A stretch of DNA of 9,877 nt from Acidocella sp. Lineage in GTDB: Bacteria; Pseudomonadota; Alphaproteobacteria; Acetobacterales; Acetobacteraceae. Positions within the stretch are counted from its first letter, which is position 1; each line of letters begins with the position of its first letter. The stretch covers positions 1-9,877 of the forward strand of contig JAQNCU010000085.1 of the NCBI GenBank assembly GCA_029077775.1. The letters are read 5' to 3'. A program made the translations under genes and the position numbers. Below are positions 1-7,411 of this stretch, in pieces. The notes beneath the pieces were generated by a model. That model searched no databases. It was not told the origin of the DNA and worked only from the letters and a program-made list of their open reading frames with translations.

Positions 1-1
1 C

Positions 2-505
2 GCGTATGAACCACGCCAGCAGGAGCCGAGGCGGTATGAGCCGCGTGTTTTTGAGCCCCGCGCCAAAACCGAATTTCAGCGCTCCGAGCGGCCCGAGCGG
101 AGCGAACAAAGAGGTGATCGGCCCGAGCGGAGCGAGCAGAGAGGAGAACAAAGAGGAGAGAACAGGGGTGAGCCGCGTTTTCGGCCAGAACCTGTGGTGA
201 CCGCGCCGATCGATATCAGCCAGGCGCTTGAGGCCGAGCTTGCCGCCGCCATAGCGCCCGCCGGGTTGGGGGCGCAGCCCGCGATGCCTGAGCCGAAACC
301 CATGGTGGCCCCCGAACCGCGTGCGATCCCGATTATCCCTGATGCGCCGCCCCGGGTTGCGGTCATGAAGGCACCGAACGAGGGTGAAGCACCGATTGCC
401 ACCGAGGGCGCGCCACGAGTGCCGAAACCGCGCGGGCGGCCCCGGGTGGCGAAGCCAGCCGTCGATGAGGCAAAAACCGGCTCTAGCCCAACATCCGACC
501 AATAA
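2..505 (+). CDS. C-terminal part of a low-complexity Arg/Pro/Glu-rich protein, function unknown
   Basis: This reading frame is open from the window edge to a TAA at 503-505, so only the last 167 residues are seen and the true start lies upstream. The first third is rich in R, E, P and Q and contains two tandem copies of a ten-residue unit (RPERSEQRGD, then RPERSEQRGE) followed by a degenerate QRGENRGE. The rest is Ala/Pro-rich and looks disordered. Near the end is a basic PRGRPR stretch resembling an AT-hook, which could bind DNA or RNA. Such tails occur on several RNA-binding or nucleoid-associated alphaproteobacterial proteins, but the folded domain that would identify this one is outside the window. 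The gene converges on hrcA and overlaps its 3' end by 23 bases. Continuous openness and the protein repeat support this frame over the internal ATG at 194. I do not recognise the gene. Confidence 0.6.
   Translation, partial: AYEPRQQEPRRYEPRVFEPRAKTEFQRSERPERSEQRGDRPERSEQRGEQRGENRGEPRFRPEPVVTAPIDISQALEAELAAAIAPAGLGAQPAMPEPKPMVAPEPRAIPIIPDAPPRVAVMKAPNEGEAPIATEGAPRVPKPRGRPRVAKPAVDEAKTGSSPTSDQ
89..148 (+). repeat. Two tandem copies of a 30-base repeat inside the low-complexity CDS
   Basis: Bases 89-118 and 119-148 are near-identical 30-base units, each starting cggcccgagcggagcga and each encoding RPERSEQRG plus an acidic residue. A degraded partial third unit follows at about 149-165. Because 30 is a multiple of three, gain or loss of units would keep the reading frame, so copy number may vary between strains. 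Confidence 0.8.
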
Positions 506-1559
506 CGCGGGCGGTGTAATCAACCACGGGGATGATTTTGCCGTAATTGATGCGTGTCGGGCCGATGACGCCGATGGCGCCGACGATGCGGTCCTGCGCG
601 TTGCGCGCCGGGGCGACGATCATGGAGACGCCAGCGGCCCCGAACAGCCCGGATTCGGCGCCGATGAAGATGCGCACGCCGTCCGAAGATTCTGCCAGGT
701 CGAGGAGGCGGAGCATGGTCTCCTCGGTTTCCAGCCGCTCGAACAAAGACTGGATGGCGCCGAGTTTTTCAAGCTGGTCGACATCGGCCAATAGCCGCCC
801 CTGGCCGCGCAAAATCAGCGAGCCCGCCCGGCCCTCACCGCCCCAACTGGCGAGCCCGGCCTCGATAACGCTGTTGGTCAAGGCATCGAGCGCCGTGCGG
901 TCAGCTGACATATCGCCCGCGACGCGGCGGCGCAGTTCCGCCAGTGACAGGCCGGAATGCTGGGCGTTCAGGTAATTGCTGGCCTGTTGCAGGGCCGAGG
1001 GTGGCAGGCCCGGCGGGGTCTCGATGATGCGGTTTTCCACCTGGCCATCCGCCGAGACGAGCACGACCAGCGCGCGGCCCGGTGAGAGCGGCACGAACTC
1101 GATATGTTTGACGGGGCCGTCGCCCTTGGGTGCCAACACCAGCCCGGCGGCGGCGGATAGTCCGGAGAGCATCGTCGAGGCCTGGGCCAGCGTATCCGCC
1201 AGCGAGCGGCCCGATTGCGCGAGGGCGAGGTTGATGGTGGCACGCTCATCCTCGGATAACTCGCCGAATTGCAACAGGCCATCGACGAACAGGCGCAAAC
1301 CACGATCCGTCGGCAGACGCCCGGCGGAGGTGTGTGGGGAAAACAGCAGCCCGGCATCGGTGAGGTCGGCCATGACATTGCGGATGGTGGCGGGCGAGAG
1401 GTTAAGCGGCAGCAGGCGCGAGAGCGTGCGCGAGCCCACAGGCTCCCCGGTTTCAACATATTGCTCGACGATTTCCCGCAGGACGGCAGCCGAGCGGATA
1501 TCGAGCCCTGGCGGCAGGCGGGGTGGCTGGGTGGCGCGCGGGGGGGAGCGGTTGTCCAT
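483..1559 (-). CDS. hrcA: Heat-inducible transcription repressor HrcA
   Basis: HrcA is a cytoplasmic repressor that binds CIRCE operators of groESL and dnaK operons and needs GroEL to stay active. From the chosen ATG at 1559 the protein has 358 residues, within the family's usual 340-360. The winged-helix DNA-binding domain spans about residues 18-95, with ETGEPVGSRTLS, LSPATIRNVMADL and the hallmark HTSAGRLPTDRGLR at 77-90. The rest matches the HrcA dimerisation/inserted domain, ending in GPTRINYGKIIPVVDYTA. The frame stays open upstream to 1799, but that extension crosses into rph and does not look like HrcA. An in-frame ATG at 1583 is an alternative start, and neither candidate has a good ribosome binding site. 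No CIRCE inverted repeat was found upstream, and no grpE follows it downstream, where it often sits in other alphaproteobacteria. It is divergent from rph. Confidence 0.95.
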   Translation of the reverse strand: MDNRSPPRATQPPRLPPGLDIRSAAVLREIVEQYVETGEPVGSRTLSRLLPLNLSPATIRNVMADLTDAGLLFSPHTSAGRLPTDRGLRLFVDGLLQFGELSEDERATINLALAQSGRSLADTLAQASTMLSGLSAAAGLVLAPKGDGPVKHIEFVPLSPGRALVVLVSADGQVENRIIETPPGLPPSALQQASNYLNAQHSGLSLAELRRRVAGDMSADRTALDALTNSVIEAGLASWGGEGRAGSLILRGQGRLLADVDQLEKLGAIQSLFERLETEETMLRLLDLAESSDGVRIFIGAESGLFGAAGVSMIVAPARNAQDRIVGAIGVIGPTRINYGKIIPVVDYTARVIGRMLG

Positions 1560-1730
1560 GATCTGCAACGCTTGATATAGCATGATCAGGGGGTAAGGTT
1601 TTCTTTTTCTGTAGAAAAAAAACAAAAAGACTTTCGTTGATCTGGCGCGCGGGTGTCTGCGGTGGTGGCGCCCATGGCCCATTAGCCAGTCCGGGTGTTT
1701 ATGTGCGGCTGCAACGCAACAGGAGGGGTT
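1560..1730. promoter_or_regulatory. hrcA-rph divergent intergenic region with an AT-rich island
   Basis: The gap between the two start codons should hold promoters for both genes. Its striking part is an AT-rich island at about 1598-1635 with T-runs followed by A-runs, including TTTTTC (1604-1609) and GAAAAA (1614-1619) separated by TGTA. No convincing sigma-70 or heat-shock promoter and no CIRCE element could be assigned by eye. The rph side ends with a strong Shine-Dalgarno sequence at 1721-1728. Confidence 0.4.
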
Positions 1731-2444
1731 ATGCGGCCATCGGGCAGGCGGTTCGACGAGATCAGGCAGATTAGCATCGAGACCGGGGTGGCGCGCCACG
1801 CCGAGGGCTCGGCGCTGATCCGTTTAGGGGGCACTGAGGTGCTGTGCGCGGCCTCGGTCGAGGGCCGGGTGCCGGGGTTTTTGCGCGGGCAGGGTGAGGG
1901 CTGGGTGACGGCGGAATATGGCATGTTGCCACGCGCCACGCATAAACGTGGTGAGCGTGAGGCCGCAAAGGGCAAGCAAAGCGGGCGCACGCAGGAGATT
2001 CAGCGGCTGATCGGGCGGAGCCTGCGCGCCATGGTGGACCGCAAGGCGATGGGGGAGATCACGATCACGCTCGATTGTGACGTGCTGAACGCCGATGGCG
2101 GCACGCGCTGCGCCAGCATCACAGGCGGCTATGTGGCGCTGGCATTGGCGCTGGCGACTCTGCGCCGGAACAACGTGATGAAGGCCAACCCGCTGCTGGG
2201 CCCGGTGGCGGCGATATCCTGCGGGATTTACCGCGGCGTGGCGGTGCTGGATTTGGACTACCCCGAGGATTCAGCGGCGGAGACGGATGCGAATTTTATC
2301 CTCACCCCGGATGGCGGGATCATCGAGATTCAGGCGACCGCGGAGACCGGGCGGTTCAACGACGCGGCGTTCATGGCGATGATGGCGCTGGCCCGCCAGG
2401 GTGTGGCGGCGTTGTTCGAAGCACAGGCCAAGGCGTTGGCGTAA
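1731..2444 (+). CDS. rph: Ribonuclease PH
   Basis: RNase PH is a phosphorolytic 3'-to-5' exoribonuclease that trims tRNA 3' ends using inorganic phosphate and releasing nucleoside diphosphates. It acts in the cytoplasm as a hexameric ring. The 237-residue length is typical. Visible family motifs are the N-terminal MRPSGRRFDEIR, the phosphate-binding region GRTQEIQRLIGRSLRA at 85-100, DCDVLNADGGTRCASITG at 115-132, and the acidic catalytic segment DLDYPEDSAAETDANF at about 174-189. The ATG at 1731 is chosen because AGGAGGGG lies three bases upstream and the protein then begins at the family's conserved N terminus. An in-frame ATG at 1701 lacks both. Divergence from hrcA is a common alphaproteobacterial arrangement. 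In many relatives rdgB or hemW follows, but here the next gene is a convergent receptor gene. Confidence 0.97.
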   Translation: MRPSGRRFDEIRQISIETGVARHAEGSALIRLGGTEVLCAASVEGRVPGFLRGQGEGWVTAEYGMLPRATHKRGEREAAKGKQSGRTQEIQRLIGRSLRAMVDRKAMGEITITLDCDVLNADGGTRCASITGGYVALALALATLRRNNVMKANPLLGPVAAISCGIYRGVAVLDLDYPEDSAAETDANFILTPDGGIIEIQATAETGRFNDAAFMAMMALARQGVAALFEAQAKALA

Positions 2445-2565
2445 AAGCCAGGGCTATGTCGATCTGCCCAGGGTGCCGCAAAGCCGGGGCCACCATGAGC
2501 AGAGAGCGGACATAAACTTACAGACGAACCTGAGGCCGTGCGATTCCCCGAGGGTGAGAAACCTC
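2445..2565. other. rph/receptor convergent gap without recognisable features
   Basis: This 121-base gap separates the converging ends of rph and the receptor gene. I see no gene, no insertion-sequence ends and no hairpin followed by a T-run that would make a convincing intrinsic terminator on either strand. Confidence 0.5.
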
Positions 2566-5220
2566 TCAAGAGCCAAGAGCGTAATGAACACCCACAATGA
2601 ATTTCTGCCCGTAATACTCACGCTGGACGGGGAATGTCGAAGAGGCGCTCTGGGTGAATTCAAGTTTGTAGTTGGTCAGATTGTTACCTTGGAAGAAGAC
2701 CTGCAATTTTGGTGTCACGTTGTAGAAGGCGCTTACATCGAGCTGCAAAACCGGCTGGGTGTAGATGTTGGTGCTCGGGTCGGATGCGACCGTGTACAAA
2801 TTGCGAGAGTTGTAGGTTTCATCGACATCAAATTCAAATGGCCCGGTTTTGTAGCTCTCCGTGGCATTGATGGTAAGGGGATAGGTTTGCGGCAGGATGG
2901 AACGACCCTGTCCGGGGATGACGTCCGCGGTCGCATCGACATAGGTTGCATTAGCTTCCAGACCCAGACCGTCGAGAGGTTTCGGCAGGAAATAGAGGTT
3001 CTGGATGGCTTCAAGCGTGACGCCACGCGCAACGGCGCCATTTATATTGCTGAATGTCTGGAACTGGTTTCCGCCCTGAAAGAATGAGTTTGCGATGACG
3101 TAGTTTTTGAAATCTTTCTGAAAAGCGTCCGCTTCCAGCAACCCGCCATGCTGCGTGAAATACCCGAGCGCCAGATCGAAACTATCGCCTGTCATCGGCT
3201 TGAGGTTGGGGTTGCCTTTGGTGATCAAATTCCCGGCGCCGACGGCAGCGCCGTTGAAAGTGACCGAAACGGCGGGGTTGATCTGCTGAAAGCCTGGACG
3301 CGCAATGCCCGTGGAATAGGAAAACCGGCCTTGCAGCGCATTTGTGAAGGCATATTTCATTTGAAACGTGGGAAACAGATTTACGTAGCTGATGCTGTTC
3401 GTGGTCGGCGTTGCGTTGACAGTTGTGGTGCCACCTGCGGAGGTGGTGGACCCGTAGGCTGTGAACGAATCTTGTGTTGCTTCAACACGAGCGCCAGCCA
3501 GAGCCTCGAACTTTCCAAACTGCACATCTTCCTGGGCAAACCCGGCGTAGATGTTCTCGCTATCGTGCTGATAGCCTTGCAAGTTCGCAACCTGGTCAGT
3601 GGCAGGCTGCAGCGGGCCGTAGGGTATGGCAAAAAATTCGTCGTAATTCAGATTAGGCCCAACCGGATAGGTGTTACCGTAATCAGTTTGTCCGGGCTGC
3701 CCGCCCGTGACACTGGGGAGTGAGAACGGCCCGTTGACCGGCGTCAGGCTTATCGTGTTCTGCAGCCTGTTGCGCGACCTTAAACTGAAGTTTCCGCCCA
3801 CTTTAAATGTGCCGAGGGTATTGAAGAATGTCGTCGGCGCCGAGGCATCAAAACCATTATCGTAAATTTTGTCAGTGGTATGGCTTGGGTAATTGGTCAG
3901 GTCGGTAAAACTGAAATTACTGGCATCCGCGGGATTGACCGCAGCGCCACTCGCATCTGACACGCTGTATGTCCGCAAGGCCGGGTTTGAGGCGTTATAA
4001 TCAACTGTCAGATTCTGATCGTTGCTATTGAAATTTGAGACGTAGTCACGGGTGAACTTGTCGAACCCTTCGGTGTAGGCGCTGTGTACATTCAACGTCA
4101 CGAGATTGTCCACGATGAACTGGCCGCCGCCTTCAAGGAAGGTCATGCCGACACGTTCGGCACTGTTCTCGTAATATTTGTTCAGATTGGCCCCGGTTGC
4201 GGTGAAATCGTTATTGCCATTATCGATGACCGCGCCGCCATTGGTTCCGTCGAGATTTTGCAGATAGAGTTCGTTCTTCTGAATGCTCTCGTTATCATAA
4301 CTATACATTCCCCGGACGTATAAATGGACAGCGGTGTTGGGATCAAAGGCAAACTCACCCGCCGTGCCCTGGGTAATGCGGTTATTATTATACCGGCGCA
4401 ATTGTAAATAATTCAGCATCGAGGGTTGGCCGGCGACGGTGGGATTCGTGTAGCCCTCCTCCTCGTCAAAAATGCCCGGTGATGCATTGAAATAGCCGAA
4501 ACTGCCGATAAAGCTGAAAGGCTTATTGTTTTGCATCGAGGCCATGCCGGGGATCGCGAAATGTCCGCCAGCGGTTATGCTGCCTTCGGCCAATCCATGG
4601 CCCTGGGCCGGTGTATAGCCACCTGCGGCGGTAACGTTCAGTACGGGTCTGCCATCCACCGGTAATTCAGGCGGCAATATATCGGCGACGCCGCCCAGCC
4701 CGGTAGCGGGGATATCAGGTGTTAGCGTGGCGATGACCTGCGCACCACCGATCAAGCCAGGCGGCAGAAAATCGAGTGACACGCCACGTGAGCCGCCGCC
4801 AGGGTTGGCGTTGGTATTCACCGCCGGCAGGTCGACCCCGGCATATTCGGTTGCGTTCAGATCCTCGGCGAGCCCGCGGATGGTCAGGAAGCGGCCAAAG
4901 CCTGAATCCGACTGCATGGCGACACCGGGGATGCGCCGGAAGGCTTCGGCGCCGTTCGAATCTGGCCGTTTGCGGATTTCCGAGGCTGGCTGAACGAAAA
5001 GTATGTTGGGAGCATCTTTTTGTTTGGCCACCGCCTGGGCGCGCGTTCCGGTCCCGCTTGGCGCGACATATCCACCGGCCTGTCCGTTTGCGGTCACCGA
5101 ACCAAGATTGATCGATGCTGACGATTGATCCGAGGCCGGTGTTTGCGCATTGGCCGTGAGCGCACTGCAAAACATCAGCGATGTGGAAGCCGCCAGATGT
5201 AGCCGGTATTTCATCACCAT
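2566..5220 (-). CDS. TonB-dependent outer-membrane receptor (Xanthomonas/Caulobacter-type)
   Basis: This is an outer-membrane beta-barrel receptor that imports a ligand using TonB-ExbBD energy. From the ATG at 5220 it has 884 residues. Residues 1-25 form a signal peptide with a basic start, a hydrophobic core and an ANA|Q cleavage site. A short segment at about 36-43 (SINLGSVT) may be the TonB box. The plug domain spans about 70-185, with AEAFRRIPGVAMQSDSGFGRF and a TIRGL motif at 113-117. The remainder is the barrel, with late segments such as GIARPGFQQINPA, NPNLKPMTGDSFDLALGYF and LDVSAFYNVTPKLQVFFQGNN. The ending resembles the TonB-Xanth-Caul family, though the last residue is Ser rather than the usual aromatic. 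A TTG at 5241 is possible, but AAGGGG sits nine bases before the 5220 ATG. The substrate is unknown. No transport, TonB or sugar-use gene is adjacent. GC content is lower than in flanking genes. Confidence 0.93.
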   Translation of the reverse strand: MVMKYRLHLAASTSLMFCSALTANAQTPASDQSSASINLGSVTANGQAGGYVAPSGTGTRAQAVAKQKDAPNILFVQPASEIRKRPDSNGAEAFRRIPGVAMQSDSGFGRFLTIRGLAEDLNATEYAGVDLPAVNTNANPGGGSRGVSLDFLPPGLIGGAQVIATLTPDIPATGLGGVADILPPELPVDGRPVLNVTAAGGYTPAQGHGLAEGSITAGGHFAIPGMASMQNNKPFSFIGSFGYFNASPGIFDEEEGYTNPTVAGQPSMLNYLQLRRYNNNRITQGTAGEFAFDPNTAVHLYVRGMYSYDNESIQKNELYLQNLDGTNGGAVIDNGNNDFTATGANLNKYYENSAERVGMTFLEGGGQFIVDNLVTLNVHSAYTEGFDKFTRDYVSNFNSNDQNLTVDYNASNPALRTYSVSDASGAAVNPADASNFSFTDLTNYPSHTTDKIYDNGFDASAPTTFFNTLGTFKVGGNFSLRSRNRLQNTISLTPVNGPFSLPSVTGGQPGQTDYGNTYPVGPNLNYDEFFAIPYGPLQPATDQVANLQGYQHDSENIYAGFAQEDVQFGKFEALAGARVEATQDSFTAYGSTTSAGGTTTVNATPTTNSISYVNLFPTFQMKYAFTNALQGRFSYSTGIARPGFQQINPAVSVTFNGAAVGAGNLITKGNPNLKPMTGDSFDLALGYFTQHGGLLEADAFQKDFKNYVIANSFFQGGNQFQTFSNINGAVARGVTLEAIQNLYFLPKPLDGLGLEANATYVDATADVIPGQGRSILPQTYPLTINATESYKTGPFEFDVDETYNSRNLYTVASDPSTNIYTQPVLQLDVSAFYNVTPKLQVFFQGNNLTNYKLEFTQSASSTFPVQREYYGQKFIVGVHYALGS

Positions 5221-5328
5221 GCCGATACGCCCCTTGTTCAAATATCGGGTGTGCGTACTGGCAATGTGAAGCGACTTGAATATGCTGAAGGTCAGTGCGG
5301 TCGAATTTCATACAAACGACGCGAAATG

Positions 5329-5346
5329 TTTTCACAATTGTCAAAA
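5329..5346. promoter_or_regulatory. Interrupted 18-base palindrome, candidate operator of the receptor gene
   Basis: The sequence ttttcacaattgtcaaaa is palindromic except for one C/C pair. It has a perfect ACAATTGT core flanked by TTTT and AAAA. It overlaps the minus-strand TTGACA, which is where a repressor would sit. The regulator is unknown. Confidence 0.4.
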
Positions 5347-5384
5347 ATACGACCCCTTGAAAAGCCGTAAAGTTATCATCGATA

Positions 5385-5398
5385 GAAATTATAATTTC
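5385..5398. promoter_or_regulatory. Perfect 14-base palindrome gaaattataatttc upstream of the receptor
   Basis: The 14 bases read the same on both strands and lie about 165-178 bases upstream of the receptor start codon. It could be an operator or simply an AT-rich chance palindrome. It contains TATAAT on the minus strand. Confidence 0.35.
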
Positions 5399-5430
5399 AT
5401 TTATATATGATTGGTGGGTTAGACTGCGTT

Positions 5431-5602
5431 GACTCTTGATCCGCCCGCTTGCCGAGCGCACCAAGAGTTTGAATTGCCCTCTGGATCAATGTTTAGAGCC
5501 GATGTCCAACGACGCGCCCTGCCAACCAGATCGCGTGGTAACGGTCAGGGAGCCCCGAAAAGAGATGAGGGAAAACGAAGTCATACCTGCCGCCGGTTGC
5601 GA
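5431..5602. other. GC-rich remainder of the ftsY/receptor gap, with one weak hairpin
   Basis: Between the AT-rich receptor leader and the end of ftsY there is no recognisable gene. ACTCTTG (5432-5438) and CAAGAGT (5462-5468) form a 7-base inverted repeat, and inside it CGCT and AGCG can also pair. No T-run follows on the strand needed for ftsY, so this is not a convincing terminator. The abrupt composition change near 5425 could be a recombination or insertion boundary. No insertion-sequence end was recognised. Confidence 0.35.
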
Positions 5603-6559
5603 TCATCCGGCAGAAGGATGGTCGCCGCCCCCACCAGGCTCATCGCCCACCAGCGCGCGGGCGAATTCGGCGGCGTCGAAGGGGCGTAGATCGTTGATCT
5701 GCTCACCGGTGCCGACGGCATGGATCGGCAGCCCGAAACGCTCAGCCAGCGCCACCACGATCCCGCCGCGCGCCGAGCCGTCGAGCTTGGTGACGATAAG
5801 GCCGGTGAGGTCCACCATGTCCCGGAAAATCCCGACCTGGGAGAGCGCGTTCTGGCCTGTGGTGGCATCCAATGTGAGCAATACGGCATGCGGGGCGGTG
5901 GGGTCCTGTTTGCGCAGAACACGGATGATTTTGCGCAGATCCTCCATGAGTGCCGATTTGTTATGCAGCCGCCCGGCGGTGTCGATGAGCAGGATATCGG
6001 CCCCCTGTTTGCGCGCGCGCGCCAGGGCCTCATGCGCCAGGGAGGCTGGGTCTGAGTTGGGCGGGGCGGTCACGATATCCGCCCCGGCGCGGGTGGCCCA
6101 GATTTGCAGCTGCTCCACCGCGGCGGCGCGGAAGGTGTCTCCGGCGGCGAGCATGGGGGTCAGGCCCGCCTCTTTATAAAGCAGAGCGAGTTTGCCGATG
6201 GTGGTGGTTTTGCCTGCCCCGTTCACGCCGGTCATGAGGATCACGAAGGGTTTTTTGGTGTTATCCGGGACCAGCGGGCGCGCCACCGGGCTGAGGATCT
6301 GCGCGATTTCAGCGGCCAGGGTCTCGCGCACCTCAGCATCGGTTACCTCCCGCCCGAATCTCGTGCTGCGGAATTTGGCGATGATCCGCGCCGCGACGCT
6401 GGGGCCGAGATCGGCGGCGATCAGTTCATCCTCAAGGGCTTCCAGGGCGGCGTCGTCGAGCTTGCGTTTGGTGAGTGTGGCGGTGATGCCGCCGGTCAGC
6501 CGGGCGGCGCTGCGGGACAGGCCTGATTTAAGGCGCGCGAAAAACGCGGAGACCGCCAT
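5603..6559 (-). CDS. ftsY: Signal recognition particle receptor FtsY
   Basis: FtsY is the SRP receptor GTPase at the inner membrane that delivers ribosome-nascent chains to the Sec translocon. The 318-residue length fits the short alphaproteobacterial form, which lacks the long acidic A domain of E. coli. The helical N domain covers about residues 1-95. The GTPase (G) domain follows with the P-loop GVNGAGKT at 111-118, DTFRAAA at 141-147, DTAGR at 193-197, TKLDGSARGG at 257-266 and GTGE at 283-286. All expected GTPase motifs are present. The C-terminal tail is Gly-rich (GDEPGGGGDHPSAG), beyond the usual final helix. Its ATG shares one base with the dapF stop (TGATG), so it is probably translationally coupled to dapF. 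A mtaB gene often lies between dapF and ftsY in relatives but is absent here. Confidence 0.97.
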   Translation of the reverse strand: MAVSAFFARLKSGLSRSAARLTGGITATLTKRKLDDAALEALEDELIAADLGPSVAARIIAKFRSTRFGREVTDAEVRETLAAEIAQILSPVARPLVPDNTKKPFVILMTGVNGAGKTTTIGKLALLYKEAGLTPMLAAGDTFRAAAVEQLQIWATRAGADIVTAPPNSDPASLAHEALARARKQGADILLIDTAGRLHNKSALMEDLRKIIRVLRKQDPTAPHAVLLTLDATTGQNALSQVGIFRDMVDLTGLIVTKLDGSARGGIVVALAERFGLPIHAVGTGEQINDLRPFDAAEFARALVGDEPGGGGDHPSAG

Positions 6560-7380
6560 CAGGCAAAATCCGGGAGCTGGCCGGCATAGGCGGTCACCGC
6601 CGGGCCGCGCATGAGCACATGGTCATTGGCATCGAGCGTGATCAGCAAGTCCCCGCCATCGAGCAGCAGCACGGCGCGGCGTTCAGCGAGCCCGCGCCGA
6701 TGCGCGTTGACCAGGGCCGCACAGGCACCCGAGCCGCAGGCCAGGGTGAGCCCGGACCCACGCTCCCATACCCGCAGACGGATGCGCGTGGGGGATTCGA
6801 CCAGGGCGAAGCCGATATTCGCGCGTTCAGGGAACAGGCGGTGAGATTCGAGCAGCGGGCCGATGCTCTCGATTGGCAGATGGGTCAAATCATCGACAAA
6901 GAAGGTGGCGTGCGGGTTGCCGAGCGAACAACAGGCTGGGTCTGAGACGGGGCCAAGGGCGAGGTTCACATGCAGCGTGTCAGCGGGGGCGGCCAGCGGG
7001 ATATCGCCCCAGCCGAGCAAGGCGATGCCCATATCGACTTCGACCAGCCCGGGGCCCATGATCTCAGCCCGCAACAGGCCCGAGTCGGTGCGGATGCGCA
7101 CCATGCGCGCGCCACTTTCCTCCGCCAGCAGGGCGGCGACGCAGCGCGCGGCATTGCCGCACATGGAAGATTCCGAGGCATCGGCGTTTAAAATGCGCAT
7201 GAAGGCATCGGCATCCGGGCCGCCGGGTTCGATGATGATCATTTGGTCGCAGCCGACACCCAAACGCCGGTCGGCGATAAGCCGGATGGTGGGGGCGGTG
7301 AGCGCGATGGGTGCCGACCGTGCATCCAGCACCACGAAATCATTACCCGCGCCGTGCATTTTTAAAAACGGTATCGCCAT
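6559..7380 (-). CDS. dapF: Diaminopimelate epimerase
   Basis: DapF converts LL-diaminopimelate to the meso form for lysine and peptidoglycan synthesis by a two-base, cofactor-independent mechanism in the cytoplasm. The 273-residue length is typical. The N-terminal FLKMHGAGNDFVVLD is the family signature. The two catalytic cysteines are visible: Cys74 in MCGNAARC and Cys215 in ACGSGAC. WERGSG at 205-210 is the other conserved substrate-binding stretch. Around the first cysteine, NADASESSMCGN departs slightly from the common NADGSE..QCGNG but keeps the residues that matter. A modest GAGAGA precedes the ATG at 7380. It lies 31 bases downstream of the GNAT gene and overlaps ftsY by one base, so the three probably share a transcript. 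Confidence 0.97.
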   Translation of the reverse strand: MAIPFLKMHGAGNDFVVLDARSAPIALTAPTIRLIADRRLGVGCDQMIIIEPGGPDADAFMRILNADASESSMCGNAARCVAALLAEESGARMVRIRTDSGLLRAEIMGPGLVEVDMGIALLGWGDIPLAAPADTLHVNLALGPVSDPACCSLGNPHATFFVDDLTHLPIESIGPLLESHRLFPERANIGFALVESPTRIRLRVWERGSGLTLACGSGACAALVNAHRRGLAERRAVLLLDGGDLLITLDANDHVLMRGPAVTAYAGQLPDFA

Positions 7381-7411
7381 GGCGTCTCTCTATCCCGGGG
7401 ACACGGTTTGC

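Larger units (their letters stand above)
5221..5430 (-). promoter_or_regulatory. AT-rich promoter/leader region of the TonB-dependent receptor
   Basis: The bases upstream of the receptor are strongly AT-rich compared with the GC-rich surroundings and hold two palindromes at 5329-5346 and 5385-5398. On the minus strand a perfect TTGACA lies at 5344-5339, inside the first palindrome. No matching -10 box at normal spacing is obvious, so this promoter assignment is tentative. A TATAAT on the minus strand lies within the second palindrome, but without a good -35. The length of 100 bases or more between these sites and the start codon implies a leader. Confidence 0.4.

Noticed and set aside
1560..1799. 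N-terminal extension of HrcA to an upstream ATG at 1799
   Set aside because: It would overlap the rph start on the other strand, has no HrcA-like sequence and would exceed the family's normal length.
4715..5464. Minus-strand open frame overlapping the receptor start and leader
   Set aside because: It uses another frame of the receptor N-terminal region and has no family features. The receptor signal peptide and plug are clear in the true frame.
5436..6179. Plus-strand open frame of 247 codons starting in the gap before ftsY
   Set aside because: Most of it is antisense to ftsY, and its Arg/Ser/Pro-rich product matches nothing recognised.
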